DNA of 64,000 nucleotides, taken from Bordetella flabilis. Lineage in GTDB: Bacteria; Pseudomonadota; Gammaproteobacteria; Burkholderiales; Burkholderiaceae_B. Shown here piece after piece: positions 29,836 to 44,152 of this stretch (positions within the stretch are counted from its first letter, which is position 1; every line of letters starts with the position of its first letter). The stretch covers positions 2,108,001 to 2,172,000 of the forward strand of contig NZ_CP016172.1 in assembly GCF_001676725.1 (NCBI RefSeq). The letters are read 5' to 3'. The position numbers and the translations under genes were made by a program. Under the pieces are notes generated by a model that was not told the origin of the DNA, ran no database searches, and saw only the letters and a program-made list of their open reading frames with translations.

Positions 29836-31323
29836 TCAGACCAGGATCAGGTCGTACTGCTCCTGGGTATAGCTGGCCTCGACTTCCAGGGACACCTTTT
29901 TGCCGACGAAATCGCCGAGCATGGCCAGGTGCTGGCTCTCCTCTTCGAGGAATAGATCCACCACGTCCTGCGAGGCCAGAATGCGGAACTCCTTGGGGTT
30001 GAACTGCCGTGCCTCACGCAGGATTTCGCGCAGAATCTCGTAGCAGATCGTGCGAGCGGTTCGGACGTGGCCGCGCGATTGGCAGGTCGGGCAGGACTCG
30101 CACAACTGGTGGGCCAGCGAATCCCGCGTGCGCTTGCGGGTCATCTCCACCAGGCCCAGTTGCGTAAAACCATTCACGGTCATGCGCGTACGGTCGCGCG
30201 ACAAGGCCTTGCGCAATTCGGCCAACACTGTGTCGCGATGCCCGGCATCTTCCATATCGATGAAATCCAGGATCACGATCCCGCCCAGATTGCGCAGGCG
30301 CAATTGCCGCGCGATGGCCTGCGCGGCTTCCAGATTGGTCTTGAAGATCGTGTCGTCGAAATTGCGGCCACCGACGAAGCCGCCGGTGTTGACGTCCACG
30401 GTGGTCAGCGCTTCAGTCTGGTCGATGATCAGATAACCGCCGGATTTCAGGTCGACGCGCCGTGAAAGAGCGCGCTGGATCTCTTCGTCGACATTTGCGG
30501 TGTCGAACAAGGGCCGCTCGCCGCTGTAATGCGATATGCGCTCGACGACCGATGGCGTGTACAGGCGCGCCCATTCGATCAGGCTCGCCGTCGTGGTGCG
30601 GGAGTCCACGCGGATGGTGCCGGTGTGCGGTCCCACCATGTCGCGCAACACCCGCTGCGCCAGGGTCAGGTCCTGGTGCAGCAGGGCCGGGGCAGGCTGG
30701 CTGCGCGCTGCCGCCTGCACGCTGCTCCAGAGCTTGCGCAGATACTCGACGTCGGCGTGCAACTCGTCGTCGGTGGAGCCTTCGGCCTGCGTGCGTACGA
30801 TGAACCCGCCTTTTTCTTCCGCGGGCATCAAGGCCTGCAGCCGCTCGCGCAGTTGCGCGCGTTCGCTTTCGGAATCGATCTTCTGGGAAATACCGATGTG
30901 GGGGTCATGCGGCAGGTAAACCAGCATGCGGCCCGCCATGCTGATCTGCGTGGACAACCGGGCTCCCTTCGTGCCCAGCGGGTCCTTGATCACCTGCACC
31001 ATCAGGGTCTGCCCTTCGAACAGCAGCTTTTCGATGGGTGTCGGCGTTACGCCCTGGCTGCGCTCGCTGCGGTTCTCGCGCAGGTCGGCGATATGGATGA
31101 AGGCGGCGCGTTCCAACCCGACGTCGACGAAGGCGCTTTGCATGCCGGGCAACACGCGGACCACCCGTCCCAGGTAGATGTTGCCCACTTGTCCGCGCTG
31201 GATACTGCGTTCGACGTGCAGTTCCTGCACCGCCCCTTGCTCGATGACGGCGACGCGGGTCTCGAACGGCGTAACGTTGATGAGTATGTCTTCGTAGACG
31301 TCGGCAGAGGAGGAGGTGGGCAT
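29836..31323 (-). CDS. rng: Ribonuclease G
   Basis: A 495-residue endoribonuclease of the RNase E/G family (E. coli RNase G is 489). The S1 domain near residues 38-120 includes GQVGNIYLGRVVRVLPGMQ and AFVDVGLERAAFIHIADL. The catalytic core has VDVNTGGFVGGRNFDDTI near 305 and ILDFIDMEDAGHRD near 345, containing the two magnesium-binding Asp residues. The zinc-link CPTCQSRG follows near 410. RNase G trims the 5' end of 16S rRNA and degrades some mRNAs; here the gene lies directly upstream of an rRNA operon pointing the other way. ATG 31323 matches the family start. In related bacteria rng usually follows maf, which is 8 kb away here. Confidence 0.96.
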   Translation of the reverse strand: MPTSSSADVYEDILINVTPFETRVAVIEQGAVQELHVERSIQRGQVGNIYLGRVVRVLPGMQSAFVDVGLERAAFIHIADLRENRSERSQGVTPTPIEKLLFEGQTLMVQVIKDPLGTKGARLSTQISMAGRMLVYLPHDPHIGISQKIDSESERAQLRERLQALMPAEEKGGFIVRTQAEGSTDDELHADVEYLRKLWSSVQAAARSQPAPALLHQDLTLAQRVLRDMVGPHTGTIRVDSRTTTASLIEWARLYTPSVVERISHYSGERPLFDTANVDEEIQRALSRRVDLKSGGYLIIDQTEALTTVDVNTGGFVGGRNFDDTIFKTNLEAAQAIARQLRLRNLGGIVILDFIDMEDAGHRDTVLAELRKALSRDRTRMTVNGFTQLGLVEMTRKRTRDSLAHQLCESCPTCQSRGHVRTARTICYEILREILREARQFNPKEFRILASQDVVDLFLEEESQHLAMLGDFVGKKVSLEVEASYTQEQYDLILV

Positions 31324-31454
31324 GGTCGGTCGAAGCTGTGGAAATGCGAACCGCAGGGGTGGTGATATGGCGCGCGCGGCGGCTGCGGCCGCCCTGCACA
31401 TCAGCCGAAGTCTATCGATAAAGTGCAGGGCTCGGGGAGGCGTCGGCCGGCGCT

Positions 31455-31483
31455 TTGGTGCTGATCAGGGTATGTGCTATAGT
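31455..31483 (+). promoter_or_regulatory. Upstream rRNA promoter candidate with GC-rich discriminator
   Basis: TTGGTG at 31455-31460, a 17-base spacer and TATAGT at 31478-31483 with TG one base before it (extended -10). The next bases, CTCGCCCC, form a GC-rich discriminator as found in stringently controlled rRNA promoters. The leader from here to 16S would be about 710 bases. Confidence 0.6.
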
Positions 31484-31808
31484 CTCGCCCCTTCGACGTT
31501 CGCGGCATAAAGCGGATGCCGTGACCGCAGGCCGATTGGGTTCTTCCGAAGTCTCTTCAAAGAAGGGACGCCGGCAGTCAGGGCGGGCGGGGCGGCAAGC
31601 GCATTGTCGAGGATGGCGAGGGCGGGATCGGGAAGCGCGGGACTGGCGGATCGAAGCCTGTTTGGAGTCGAGGGTTCGGGTCGAACGGGGTTGCTGGCAG
31701 TTCAGCGAAATCGTGCGGCGGAGCCGGGCGATTCGTGGTGCGGCAGGCCGAAAGGCGGCGGCGCTACGGATCAGCAGATCGGGACTCGAGCAGCGAACTT
31801 CGACCGGT

Positions 31809-31837
31809 TTGACAGCCCCAAAAAAAGCCTTCATAAT
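31809..31837 (+). promoter_or_regulatory. Downstream rRNA promoter, near-consensus sigma-70
   Basis: TTGACA at 31809-31814 and CATAAT at 31832-31837 are separated by exactly 17 bases. Transcription would start near 31844, about 355 bases before 16S. This is the best sigma-70 match in the leader. Confidence 0.75.
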
Positions 31838-31951
31838 CTCGTTTCTCTGCTGCTGACACAGCAAAAACGCAAACCGAAAGGTGAGCCGGGGGTGAAACCC
31901 CAGGGGTTAACTCCCTAAGGCGCTGCGGCGGTGTCGGGATAACGGCGGAAT

Positions 31952-31963
31952 TGCTCTTTAAAA
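31952..31963 (+). promoter_or_regulatory. boxA antitermination element in rRNA leader
   Basis: TGCTCTTTAAAA closely matches the bacterial boxA consensus TGCTCTTTAACA, bound by NusB-S10 to make polymerase resist Rho. TGTGGGC at 31981-31987 resembles boxC. Confidence 0.75.
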
Positions 31964-31967
31964 ACGA

Positions 31968-33779
<1,812 letters not shown>

Positions 33780-33874
33780 GTCAGGCTGGATCGGTGACGC
33801 TGGTGCGAGGGTCCTGGGGGCGGCAAGCCTGTGGGACGCGAGGCCACTGTTCACGCGCGGATCCGATGCGAATT

Positions 33875-33951
33875 GGGTCTGTAGCTCAGTCGGTTAGAGC
33901 ACCGTCTTGATAAGGCGGGGGTCGTTGGTTCGAATCCAACCAGACCCACCA
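33875..33951 (+). tRNA. tRNA-Ile (GAT)
   Basis: A 77-base cloverleaf with encoded CCA. The acceptor stem GGGTCTG pairs with CAGACCC, the D-arm contains AGCTCAGTCGGTTAGAGC, the anticodon GAT lies at 33909-33911, and the T-arm contains GGTTCGAATCC. It stands in the usual 16S-23S spacer position. Confidence 0.97.
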
Positions 33952-33996
33952 CGAGATTGAGGCGCGCGCGCTTAGGGGCGGGTGTCTTGGTTTGCC

Positions 33997-34072
33997 GGGG
34001 GTGTAGCTCAGCTGGGAGAGCGCCTGCTTTGCAAGCAGGATGTCATCGGTTCGATCCCGTTCACCTCCACCA
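33997..34072 (+). tRNA. tRNA-Ala (TGC)
   Basis: A 76-base cloverleaf with encoded CCA. GGGGGTG pairs with CACCTCC (one G-U pair), the D-arm contains AGCTCAGCTGGGAGAGC, the anticodon TGC lies at 34030-34032, and the T-arm contains GGTTCGATCCC. It is 45 bases after tRNA-Ile in the rRNA spacer. Confidence 0.97.
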
Positions 34073-34440
34073 TTTCCTTTAGGCGTCTGCAGGCAGGTAC
34101 TGCGGGGGCGGGCAAGCGGGGATGGGGGCGCGCACAGAGGGATCCGCGTTTGAGAGTTCAACGGTCAGTGTCATGCAGGGGCGGTAGCGTCCTGGCGTGG
34201 ATTGAGCGTTGGGTTTTTGACTCGACAGCAGTATTCGTTCTTTAACAATCTGGAAGAAGCACAACGAGAAGTATTGGCAGCATGCTGATATCGGCGACGA
34301 TATGGGTATGTTGTGGATACGGGTTGTGATTGCATGATTAGTTCAAACTCAAGTGATTGAGGATTGGACGGCACAAACACGCAAGTATCATGTCAGAGCA
34401 AGACGGTTGCTTGGAAGGTTTTATAGCCATTAGCGTTATA
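34073..34440 (+). other. 16S-23S spacer, part between tRNA-Ala and 23S
   Basis: 368 transcribed bases. They contain a second boxA-like element, CGTTCTTTAACA at 34236-34247, a common feature ahead of 23S. The 5' arm of the pre-23S stem begins at the end of this spacer (34435). The remaining sequence is AT-richer than the chromosome around it and holds no gene. Confidence 0.8.
34236..34247 (+). promoter_or_regulatory. boxA element upstream of 23S rRNA
   Basis: CGTTCTTTAACA matches boxA (TGCTCTTTAACA) in its last nine bases. A spacer boxA keeps the antitermination complex loaded for 23S transcription. Confidence 0.65.
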
Positions 34441-37324
<2,884 letters not shown>

Positions 37325-37624
37325 ATAACCCTGATGGTTGCAACCCATCCAAAGCAAAGCGGCTTGTCCTGACAGCCTCTGATGCTTGCCAACTGTGCCA
37401 CATAACGCGCAGTCCCAACCCCGAATCCCTCGTGTTGCACCGGCCCGCCCCCGAAGGGGAGCCTGCCTTGCAACACCGCCCATACTCCTCGCTTCGATAC
37501 GCGCGTGCCGCGCACCGCCGCCCCTTACGGGCAGGCGCTGCCGGCCCGCCGCCTCGGACGTGCTTTGACCAGATTGGCGCATCGCGCCAGGCCTAGCGCC
37601 TGGCGCGGCCGCGCAACCCTTTAC
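37325..37624 (+). other. 23S-5S spacer
   Basis: 300 transcribed bases. The first part carries the 3' arm of the pre-23S stem, and CTGATGG at 37331-37337 can pair with CCATTAG just upstream of the 23S 5' arm, extending the stem with one G-U pair. I find no tRNA gene in the rest. Confidence 0.75.
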
Positions 37625-37738
37625 GCCTGACGACCATAGCAAGGTGGTACCACTCCTTCCCATCCCGAACAGGACAGTGAAACGCCTTCGCGCCGATGAT
37701 AGTGGACGGACGTCTGTGAAAGTAGGTCATCGTCAGGC
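37625..37738 (+). rRNA. rrf: 5S ribosomal RNA
   Basis: About 114 bases. The terminal stem GCCTGACGA pairs with TCGTCAGGC. The conserved TCCCATCCCGAAC loop, AGTGAAACGCC and GCGCCGATGATAGT are present. End positions are within a few bases. Confidence 0.95.
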
Positions 37739-37748
37739 TCTTATCCCC

Positions 37749-37785
37749 AAAACCCCGCCGTGCTAAACGGCGGGGTTTTGCTTTT
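37749..37785 (+). terminator. Intrinsic terminator of the rRNA operon
   Basis: AAAACCCCGCCG at 37749-37760 and CGGCGGGGTTTT at 37768-37779 form a perfect 12-bp stem with a 7-base loop, followed by GCTTTT. It lies 10 bases after 5S. Confidence 0.93.
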
Positions 37786-37887
37786 GCGGCGACACAAACG
37801 GCGGCATAATGCGCGCGCCGTATACGGGCGGTTTCGCAGGGCGACACGCTCGCGCCGCACCGGTATAACCCTTGTCCGAATGCTGGT

Positions 37888-37916
37888 TTACAGCCCATGA
37901 GGGCTGTAATTCTTTT
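37888..37916 (+). terminator. Second terminator-like hairpin after the rRNA operon
   Basis: TTACAGCCC and GGGCTGTAA form a perfect 9-bp stem around ATGA, followed by TTCTTTT. Tandem terminators are common after rRNA operons. It could instead be an attenuator or regulatory hairpin in the dctA upstream region. Confidence 0.65.
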
Positions 37917-38067
37917 GCGTTGAACTTCTGTCGATTCAGACTTCCGTCAGGCTATCAAATCCCTGGCGCCATACAATGGCATGTTGGGCCAAGCGGATAG
38001 TCAAGCGAGATAGCGTGCAATCTAGACTGTCGCGCCGTAGTGCCAGTAGAAATAAGTGGATGAATCC
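37917..38067. other. dctA upstream region
   Basis: About 150 bases between the second hairpin and dctA. I looked for sigma-54 and sigma-70 elements, since dctA is often sigma-54 dependent, and found no convincing pair. There is no other gene. Confidence 0.4.
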
Positions 38068-39399
38068 ATGATCGAAATAGATCAGACCGCGGTTCCGCGG
38101 AAACAGAAGTTCTATCAGATTCTTTATGTCCAGGTCGTCGTAGCCATTGTCATCGGCATCCTGCTGGGCTATTACAAGCCCGACACGGCGGAAGCCATGC
38201 GGCCGCTCGGCGATGGTTTCATCAAGCTGGTCAAGCTGATCATCGCCCCGGTGATTTTTCTTACGGTGACCACCGGGATCGCCGGTATGAACGACCTCAA
38301 GCGCGTGGGCCGTGTGGCCGGCAAGGCGTTCGTCTATTTCCTTTGTTTTTCGACCATCGCGTTGATCGTCGGCATGCTAGTCAGCCACCTGGTACAACCC
38401 GGGGCCGGCATGCATATCAACCCGCTGTCGCTCGACAACAAGGCGGTCGCGGACTATGTCACCAAGGCGCACGACTCGACGATTACCGGCTTCCTGATGA
38501 ACGTCATACCGGCATCGCTGGTAGGGCCCTTCGTCACGGGCGACATCCTGCAGGTCCTGTTCGTCTCCGTGCTTTTCGGCGTGGCACTCGCCCTGGTCGG
38601 CGAGAAGGGCAAGCCCATACTGACGCTGCTCAACGCGCTCGGCCAGCCCGTGTTCAAGATGGTGGCGATCCTGATGCGCGCCGCGCCGGTCGGCGCGTTC
38701 GGCGCGATGGCCTTTACCATTGGCAAGTACGGCATCCATTCGGTCTTGAACCTCGCCGCGCTGGTCGGGACGTTCTACGCCACCTCCATACTTTTCGTCG
38801 TCGTCGTGCTCGGCGCGGTCGCCCGCTACAACGGCTTTTCGATCCTGAAGCTGGTGCGCTACATCAGGGAGGAGCTGCTGCTGGTGCTCGGCACCAGTTC
38901 CTCTGAAGCCGCGCTGCCCAGCCTGATGCAGAAAATGGAGCGTGCGGGCTGCTCCAAGCCTGTCGTGGGCCTGGTGGTGCCAACCGGTTATTCGTTCAAC
39001 CTGGACGGCACCAACATCTACATGACGATGGCCGCCTTGTTCATTGCCCAGGCGTGCGACATCAATCTATCGTTGGGCGACCAGATCCTGCTGTTGCTGG
39101 TGGCCATGCTCAGCTCCAAGGGCGCCGCGGGCGTCACCGGCTCCGGTTTCATCACGCTGGCCGCGACGTTGTCGGTGGTGCCCAGCCTGCCGGTCGCCGG
39201 TATGGCGCTGATCCTCGGCGTGGATCGCTTCATGTCGGAGTGCCGCGCTTTGACCAACCTCGTGGGCAATGCCACCGCATCGGTCGTGGTCGCGCGCTGG
39301 GAAGGTCAGTTGGACAAGGCTGCGCTGGACGCTGCATTGAACGGGCATCCGGAAACGCCGGTGTCCCCGCCGACGACACAGTTGGCTGGTACGCCCTGA
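38068..39399 (+). CDS. dctA: C4-dicarboxylate:cation symporter DctA
   Basis: A 443-residue secondary transporter of the DAACS family that takes up succinate, fumarate and malate across the inner membrane. It tracks E. coli DctA closely: [20 protein letters not shown] near residue 38, [21 protein letters not shown] near 275 (the serine-rich re-entrant loop), [18 protein letters not shown] near 312 and [18 protein letters not shown] near 350. About eight membrane segments and two hairpin loops are expected. I chose ATG 38068; a GTG at 38056 in frame gives four more residues, and neither has a strong ribosome site. It is isolated between the rRNA operon and maf, with its own terminator. Confidence 0.93.
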   Translation: MIEIDQTAVPRKQKFYQILYVQVVVAIVIGILLGYYKPDTAEAMRPLGDGFIKLVKLIIAPVIFLTVTTGIAGMNDLKRVGRVAGKAFVYFLCFSTIALIVGMLVSHLVQPGAGMHINPLSLDNKAVADYVTKAHDSTITGFLMNVIPASLVGPFVTGDILQVLFVSVLFGVALALVGEKGKPILTLLNALGQPVFKMVAILMRAAPVGAFGAMAFTIGKYGIHSVLNLAALVGTFYATSILFVVVVLGAVARYNGFSILKLVRYIREELLLVLGTSSSEAALPSLMQKMERAGCSKPVVGLVVPTGYSFNLDGTNIYMTMAALFIAQACDINLSLGDQILLLLVAMLSSKGAAGVTGSGFITLAATLSVVPSLPVAGMALILGVDRFMSECRALTNLVGNATASVVVARWEGQLDKAALDAALNGHPETPVSPPTTQLAGTP

Positions 39400-39423
39400 C
39401 CCCGCTGACTCCCTGGACCGACA

Positions 39424-39470
39424 CAGGCCGCGGAGCCGCCGGACGGCGGCTATCCGCGGCCTGTTTTTTT
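39424..39470 (+). terminator. dctA terminator
   Basis: CAGGCCGCGG at 39424-39433 pairs with CCGCGGCCTG at 39454-39463. An inner hairpin is formed by GCCGCC and GGCGGC. Seven T residues follow. It also separates dctA from the convergent maf. Confidence 0.93.
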
Positions 39471-39554
39471 GCAGGCGTGGCGGATCCGGAACGACCGGCC
39501 TGCTGATCCGCCGCGGCCCTCGAGCTCAGCCGGGGCAGGCTTCCGTACGCCACA

Positions 39555-40193
39555 TCAGGGGACGTCGATGGCGACCCGGCGCAGCAGAATGGCCGTCTCA
39601 TACAACGGCAGTCCCATGACGCCCGTATAGCTTCCGGAGATGTGCGCGACGAACGCCGCGGCCAATCCCTGGATTCCATACGCGCCGGCCTTGCCATAAG
39701 GTTCGCCGCTGTCGCAATAACGTTCGATCTCTTCGGCGCGTATGCCGCGCATGCGGACCTGGGTCACCGAGACGTCTTCATAAAGTTGTCCCTCGGCGAT
39801 CACGGCCACGGCAGTGTGGACTTCGTGACACGAGCCGGACAAGCGGCCGAGCAGGCGGATGGCGTCCGGGCGGTCTACCGGCTTTCCCAGCACGTCTCCT
39901 TCCAGGATGACGGTAGTGTCGGCGGCCAGCAAGGGCAGCGCCGCCAAACGTCGTTCCCGCATATACCGCTCACCACGCAGGGCTTTTTCCCTCGCCGTGC
40001 GGCGCACATAATCGGCGGCCGCTTCGCCCGGGTGTTGCGGTTCGTCCTCACCCGGCGGCGCGGGAACTTCCAGCACCTGGTGGGGCAGGCCGATCTGGTT
40101 AAGCAATTCGCGCCGGCGTGGGCTGGCCGAAGCCAGGTACAGGCGCGGCGGCATGGCGTCATGAAGGCTGGGCATTCGCGGATGGATCGGCAA
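39555..40193 (-). CDS. maf: Maf-family nucleoside triphosphate pyrophosphatase
   Basis: A cytoplasmic pyrophosphatase that removes non-canonical or excess NTPs. It shows LYLASASPRRRELLNQIG near residue 18, GEAAADYVRRTAREKA near 55, LLAADTTVILEGDVLGKP near 88, and EIERYCDSGEPYGKAGAYGI near 158, all conserved in Maf. In-frame ATGs at 40193, 40175 and 40154 give 212, 206 or 199 residues; the family usually starts a few residues before LYLASASPRR, so 40154 is attractive, but none has a Shine-Dalgarno. The gap to rlmH is 11 bases with the longest start. It ends the leftward operon. Confidence 0.93.
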   Translation of the reverse strand: MPIHPRMPSLHDAMPPRLYLASASPRRRELLNQIGLPHQVLEVPAPPGEDEPQHPGEAAADYVRRTAREKALRGERYMRERRLAALPLLAADTTVILEGDVLGKPVDRPDAIRLLGRLSGSCHEVHTAVAVIAEGQLYEDVSVTQVRMRGIRAEEIERYCDSGEPYGKAGAYGIQGLAAAFVAHISGSYTGVMGLPLYETAILLRRVAIDVP

Positions 40194-40204
40194 TGCGGGC
40201 GTGA

Positions 40205-40675
40205 CTACGCCCGATGGTAGGGATGGTTGGCCAGAATGGCCCAGGCCCGATACAGCTGTTCGGCAAGCAGTACGCGAACCATGGGATGCGGCAGGGTCAG
40301 CGAGGAGAGTCGTAGCTGCAGGCCGCTGGACGCCTTGAGCGAGGCGTCCAGGCCATCGGGGCCGCCTACGAGAAAAGCGACGTCACGTCCCTCGCCGCGC
40401 CATTGCTCCAGAGACTGGGCGAGTGCGGCGGTGGTGAGGTCGCGGCCGCGCTCATCCAGCGCCACGCGCAGTGCGCCCCCGGGCAGGGCAGCTTCTATCC
40501 GCCTTCCTTCCGCTGCCATCATTTGCGCGGGGGTCTTGCCGCTTGTACGCGGCTCGGGCTTGATTTCCCGCAATTCGAGCGCACAGTCGGGTGGAAGCCG
40601 CCGCGCGTAATCGTCCCAGGCTGTCTGGACCCAATCGGGCATGCGGTTGCCCACTGCGATGACGATCAGCTTCAC
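40205..40675 (-). CDS. rlmH: 23S rRNA pseudouridine-1915 N3-methyltransferase
   Basis: A 156-residue SPOUT methyltransferase, the size of E. coli RlmH (155). It opens [19 protein letters not shown], has the SAM-binding knot [14 protein letters not shown] near residue 103, and ends [20 protein letters not shown] and NHPYHRA, the invariant C-terminus. GTG 40675 is the family start; the frame extends ten codons upstream. RlmH methylates pseudouridine 1915 in helix 69 on 70S ribosomes. It sits in the usual rsfS-rlmH-maf order. Confidence 0.97.
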   Translation of the reverse strand: MKLIVIAVGNRMPDWVQTAWDDYARRLPPDCALELREIKPEPRTSGKTPAQMMAAEGRRIEAALPGGALRVALDERGRDLTTAALAQSLEQWRGEGRDVAFLVGGPDGLDASLKASSGLQLRLSSLTLPHPMVRVLLAEQLYRAWAILANHPYHRA

Positions 40676-40729
40676 GGCTATGGCGTAGCGCCGCGCCGCA
40701 TCCACATCACGGATGCCCGCGGCCCACGT

Positions 40730-41125
40730 TCAAACGTCGTCAAGGTCATAAGTCGCGCCGGACAGCGCGGGGCGCGTCGACTGCGGCAGCAGTTTCACCC
40801 GGACGGGTTTGCCGCCCCAGATTTCTTCCAGGTTGTAGTATTCGCGGATCGCCGGCTGCATGATGTGGACGACGATATCCCCGAGGTCCACCACCACCCA
40901 TTCGCCGGTGTCCTCGCCTTCGATCGCCACCTGGATCTGCATGGCACGGCCGCGATCGGACACGCTGGAAGCCAATGCACGCGTCTGCCGGTTGGATGTG
41001 GCGCTGGCGATGATGACGCGGTCGAATAGGCTGGTCAGGTGCGTGGTATTGAAGACTTTGATGTCTTGCGCCTTGACGTCCTCAAGGGCGTCGATGACGG
41101 CGCGCTGTAATTTCTGTATATCCAT
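40730..41125 (-). CDS. rsfS: Ribosomal silencing factor RsfS
   Basis: A 131-residue protein that binds ribosomal protein L14 and blocks subunit joining in starvation. It shows DVKAQDIKVFNTTHLTSLFD near residue 16, SATSNRQTRALASSV near 42, and GEWVVVDLGDIVVHIMQP near 73, all typical of the Iojap/YbeB fold. ATG 41125 matches the family N-terminus. It lies between nadD and rlmH on the same strand, as in most proteobacteria. Confidence 0.97.
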   Translation of the reverse strand: MDIQKLQRAVIDALEDVKAQDIKVFNTTHLTSLFDRVIIASATSNRQTRALASSVSDRGRAMQIQVAIEGEDTGEWVVVDLGDIVVHIMQPAIREYYNLEEIWGGKPVRVKLLPQSTRPALSGATYDLDDV

Positions 41126-41218
41126 TTTGCAACTATAACCTCCCACTGGCCGGTTTCACGGTCCGCGATCATCCTCGGCCATCAGGAGGATGACCGGCCG
41201 GCCACGCCGGCAGCCGGC

Positions 41219-41815
41219 CTAGTCATGGTAGAGGTGGTGTGCACCGATGTATAGCCGCACCGGCTCCGCCACCAGGCCGTCCACGGGCAAATCGTGTGCC
41301 ACGCGCTCGCGGATGTCGGAAGCGGACACCGCCATTTCGGCAAAAGGCAGCGTCTCGATACGCCGTTGCCCGGCCGCGAGGTGCGCCGCCAGTTCCGCCG
41401 GCGGGACCAGTGGCGTGCCAGGCCGCGTGGCGACGGCCAGGTCCACCGCGTCGGCGATCGCCTGCCACTCGCGCCAGGTGCAGAAGTTCGCCAACTGGTC
41501 CGTCCCCAGCAGCCAGACATAGCGCCGGTCCGCTGGCAGGCTGCGTATCGTGTCGACCGTGTAGGTGGGCCCGCCACGGTCGATCTCGATGGTGTTCAGC
41601 GCCAGGCCGGGTACCTGCGCGATGGCCAGGCGGATCATCTCGCAACGCTGTGCGGGTGTCGCGCGCAGCGGCCCGCGCTGCCAGGGGCTGGCGGCGGGGA
41701 TCAGCTGGACTTCGTCCAACCCCAGGGCATGCAGGGCCGTCCGGGCCAGCGCGACGTGGGCCACATGTATGGGATCGAAGCTGCCTCCCAGCAGGCCGAT
41801 ACGCTTCAGAGCCAT
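41219..41815 (-). CDS. nadD: Nicotinate-nucleotide adenylyltransferase
   Basis: A 198-residue enzyme that joins nicotinate mononucleotide and ATP to make deamido-[23 protein letters not shown] at residues 5-24 contains the HxxH nucleotidyl-transferase motif. [18 protein letters not shown] near 110 and [10 protein letters not shown] near 168 (the SxxxxR motif) are typical. ATG 41815 lies 10 bases inside the 3' end of hemF, so the two genes overlap and are likely coupled. Confidence 0.96.
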   Translation of the reverse strand: MALKRIGLLGGSFDPIHVAHVALARTALHALGLDEVQLIPAASPWQRGPLRATPAQRCEMIRLAIAQVPGLALNTIEIDRGGPTYTVDTIRSLPADRRYVWLLGTDQLANFCTWREWQAIADAVDLAVATRPGTPLVPPAELAAHLAAGQRRIETLPFAEMAVSASDIRERVAHDLPVDGLVAEPVRLYIGAHHLYHD

Positions 41816-42741
41816 TCGCGCGGGACGAGAAAGCTCGCCAGGGCCGACTCCGGCGAGCCCGGTTCCGGTTTCCAGTCGTAGCGCCATTGCGCCATGGGCG
41901 GCATGGACAGAAGTATGGACTCCGTGCGTCCGCCAGACTGCAGGCCGAACAAGGTGCCTCGGTCGAACACCAGATTGAATTCGACGTAGCGCCCACGCCG
42001 GTACGCCTGGAAGTCGCGCTCCCGTTCGCCGTAGGGCTCGTTCTTGCGCAGGTCCAGGATGGGCACGTAGGCTCGGAGGAAGGCATCTCCCACATCGCGG
42101 GCCAGGGCGAAGCATCCTTCGAAGCCCAGCTCGTCCAGGTCGTCGTAGAAAATACCGCCGATGCCGCGGGTTTCGTTCCGGTGCTTCAGATAGAAATACT
42201 CATCGCAGAGCTTCTTGAAGCGCGGGTAGTAATCCTGGCCATGCGGTGCCAGGGCGTCCCGGCATACGCGATGAAAATGGCGTGCGTCTTCCTCGAACGG
42301 ATAATAGGGAGTAAGGTCCATGCCGCCGCCGAACCAGAACGCCGTCGTTTCCGCGCTATGGCGCGCCGGCGCCACGAAGAGGCGCACGTTCATGTGCACC
42401 GTGGGTACGTAGGGATTGCGCGGGTGCAGCACCAGCGACACGCCCATGGCCTGCCACGGCCGCCCGGCCAGTTCCGGGCGCCGCGCGCTGGCCGAGGGGG
42501 GCAGTTGCTGGCCGGTCACGTGGCTGAAGAGCACCGCGGCACGTTCGAATACCGGCCCGCCCTCCAGGACGCGCGAGAGACCGCCACCGCCCTCAGCGCG
42601 TTGCCAGGGGTCGCTGCGGAAGGCTGAGCCATCAGCCTGCTCCAGTGCGGCGACGATGCGCGCTTGCAGGCCGACGAAGTACTCATGCGCCGCCTCGATG
42701 TCGGGTTCGGTGGGCAGCAGGGTGGCAGGGTTCGCGTTCAT
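41806..42741 (-). CDS. hemF: Coproporphyrinogen III oxidase, oxygen-dependent
   Basis: A 311-residue enzyme of haem synthesis that decarboxylates two propionates of coproporphyrinogen III using oxygen. It shows [19 protein letters not shown] near residue 137, [18 protein letters not shown] near 175, [14 protein letters not shown] near 200 and [20 protein letters not shown] near 255, all invariant in HemF. It starts 4 bases after purD ends and overlaps nadD, so the three form one transcript. Confidence 0.97.
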   Translation of the reverse strand: MNANPATLLPTEPDIEAAHEYFVGLQARIVAALEQADGSAFRSDPWQRAEGGGGLSRVLEGGPVFERAAVLFSHVTGQQLPPSASARRPELAGRPWQAMGVSLVLHPRNPYVPTVHMNVRLFVAPARHSAETTAFWFGGGMDLTPYYPFEEDARHFHRVCRDALAPHGQDYYPRFKKLCDEYFYLKHRNETRGIGGIFYDDLDELGFEGCFALARDVGDAFLRAYVPILDLRKNEPYGERERDFQAYRRGRYVEFNLVFDRGTLFGLQSGGRTESILLSMPPMAQWRYDWKPEPGSPESALASFLVPREWL

Positions 42742-42745
42742 TGCA

Positions 42746-44050
42746 TCATGCGGCAGGTTTGGGTTTGGCGGGACTTCGTTTTAGCGCACGCCAGCCGATG
42801 TCCGTCCGGTACTGGCGTCCGTCGAATACGATGCGGTCCACGGTTTCGTACACGCGCTCTCGCGCCATACGTACCGAGTCCCCCAGCGCCGTTACGCACA
42901 GCACGCGTCCCCCGGAGGTCTTGATGTGGCCATCCTCCGAACGGGTCGCGGCATGGAACACCATGCAATCGGCGGCGTCGTCGGGCAAGCCCGCGATCAC
43001 GTCGCCGGTGCGTGGGGTACCGGGATAGTTGTGCGCGGCAAGTACCACGCCCAACGCCGTGCGGCGGTCCCACACGATTTCCGCACGATCGAGTGTGCCC
43101 GCAATCGCATGTTCCACCACATCGACGAGATCGCTTTTGATCCGCATCATGATTGGCTGCGTTTCCGGATCGCCCATGCGGCAATTGAATTCCAGCACCT
43201 TGATGGGCCGGTCCGGATCGTCGCCTGGCGCGATCATCAGGCCCGCGTACAGGAACCCTGTATAGGGCAGGCCGTCGCGCGCCATGCCTTGCACGGTCGG
43301 CAGGATGACTTCGCGCATGATGCGGTGATGCAGTTCCGGCGTGACGACGGGCGCGGGCGAGTAGGCCCCCATGCCCCCGGTATTCGGGCCCTGGTCGCCG
43401 TCCTGCAGCCGCTTGTGATCCTGGCTTGTGGCCAGCGCCAGGACGTTGCGGCCGTCGACCATGACGATGAAGCTGGCTTCCTCGCCTTCCAGGCATTCTT
43501 CGATGACTACCCGCGCGCCGGCACTGCCCAGCGAGCCATCTCCCAGCATGGCATCCACGGCGGCATGGGCTTCGTCCAGCGTCATGGCGACCACGACTCC
43601 CTTGCCCGCGGCCAGGCCGTCGGCCTTGACGACGATGGGCGCGCCCTGCTCGTCGATGTAGGCATGCGCCGCCGCCGGATCGGTGAAGGTCTGGTAGCGG
43701 GCGGTGGGTATGTTGTGCCGCACCATGAAGGCCTTGGCATAGTCCTTCGAGCTTTCCAGCTGGGCCGCCGCCTTGGTGGGTCCGAAAATCTTCAGGCCCC
43801 GCGCGCGGAAGACGTCCACGACTCCGGCGGCCAGGGGCGCTTCGGGGCCGACCACGGTCAGCGTCACGCCTTCGCGCTGGACGAAGTCGGCCAGTTCCTC
43901 GGCCTGGGTCAGCGCCACGTTCTGCAAGCTGCCACGCTGCGTGCCGCCGTTACCCGGTGCCACGAAGACCTTGTGGACGCGCGGCGACTGCGCCAGGCGC
44001 CAGGCGAGGGCATGTTCGCGGCCGCCCGAGCCGATTACCAGGAGTTTCAT
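42746..44050 (-). CDS. purD: Phosphoribosylamine--glycine ligase
   Basis: A 434-residue ATP-grasp ligase for the second step of purine synthesis, making glycinamide ribonucleotide. [20 protein letters not shown] opens it. The ATP-grasp domain shows [20 protein letters not shown] near residue 137, [19 protein letters not shown] near 185 and [20 protein letters not shown] near 213. [19 protein letters not shown] near 285 is the metal-binding strand. ATG 44050 fits the family start. hemF follows after 4 bases; yebC lies 102 bases upstream on the same strand. Confidence 0.97.
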   Translation of the reverse strand: MKLLVIGSGGREHALAWRLAQSPRVHKVFVAPGNGGTQRGSLQNVALTQAEELADFVQREGVTLTVVGPEAPLAAGVVDVFRARGLKIFGPTKAAAQLESSKDYAKAFMVRHNIPTARYQTFTDPAAAHAYIDEQGAPIVVKADGLAAGKGVVVAMTLDEAHAAVDAMLGDGSLGSAGARVVIEECLEGEEASFIVMVDGRNVLALATSQDHKRLQDGDQGPNTGGMGAYSPAPVVTPELHHRIMREVILPTVQGMARDGLPYTGFLYAGLMIAPGDDPDRPIKVLEFNCRMGDPETQPIMMRIKSDLVDVVEHAIAGTLDRAEIVWDRRTALGVVLAAHNYPGTPRTGDVIAGLPDDAADCMVFHAATRSEDGHIKTSGGRVLCVTALGDSVRMARERVYETVDRIVFDGRQYRTDIGWRALKRSPAKPKPAA

Positions 44051-44152
44051 AGTGGATGCATCTGCGTGGTGGGAAGGGCACGCGCACACAAGCGCGTACC
44101 GCCGGGGCGACACCCCGATATTTCCGGCCCGTGCGGGACGGGCCGGCGAGAA

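Noticed and set aside
37917..38067. Sigma-54 promoter for dctA
   Set aside because: I looked for GG-N10-GC elements because dctA is often sigma-54 dependent. The TGGC-containing stretches do not have the right spacing.
44124..44146. Strong hairpin between yebC and purD as a terminator
   Set aside because: CCGGCCCGT and ACGGGCCGG pair well, but no U tract follows on either strand, so I left it unlisted as a terminator. It may still affect mRNA stability.
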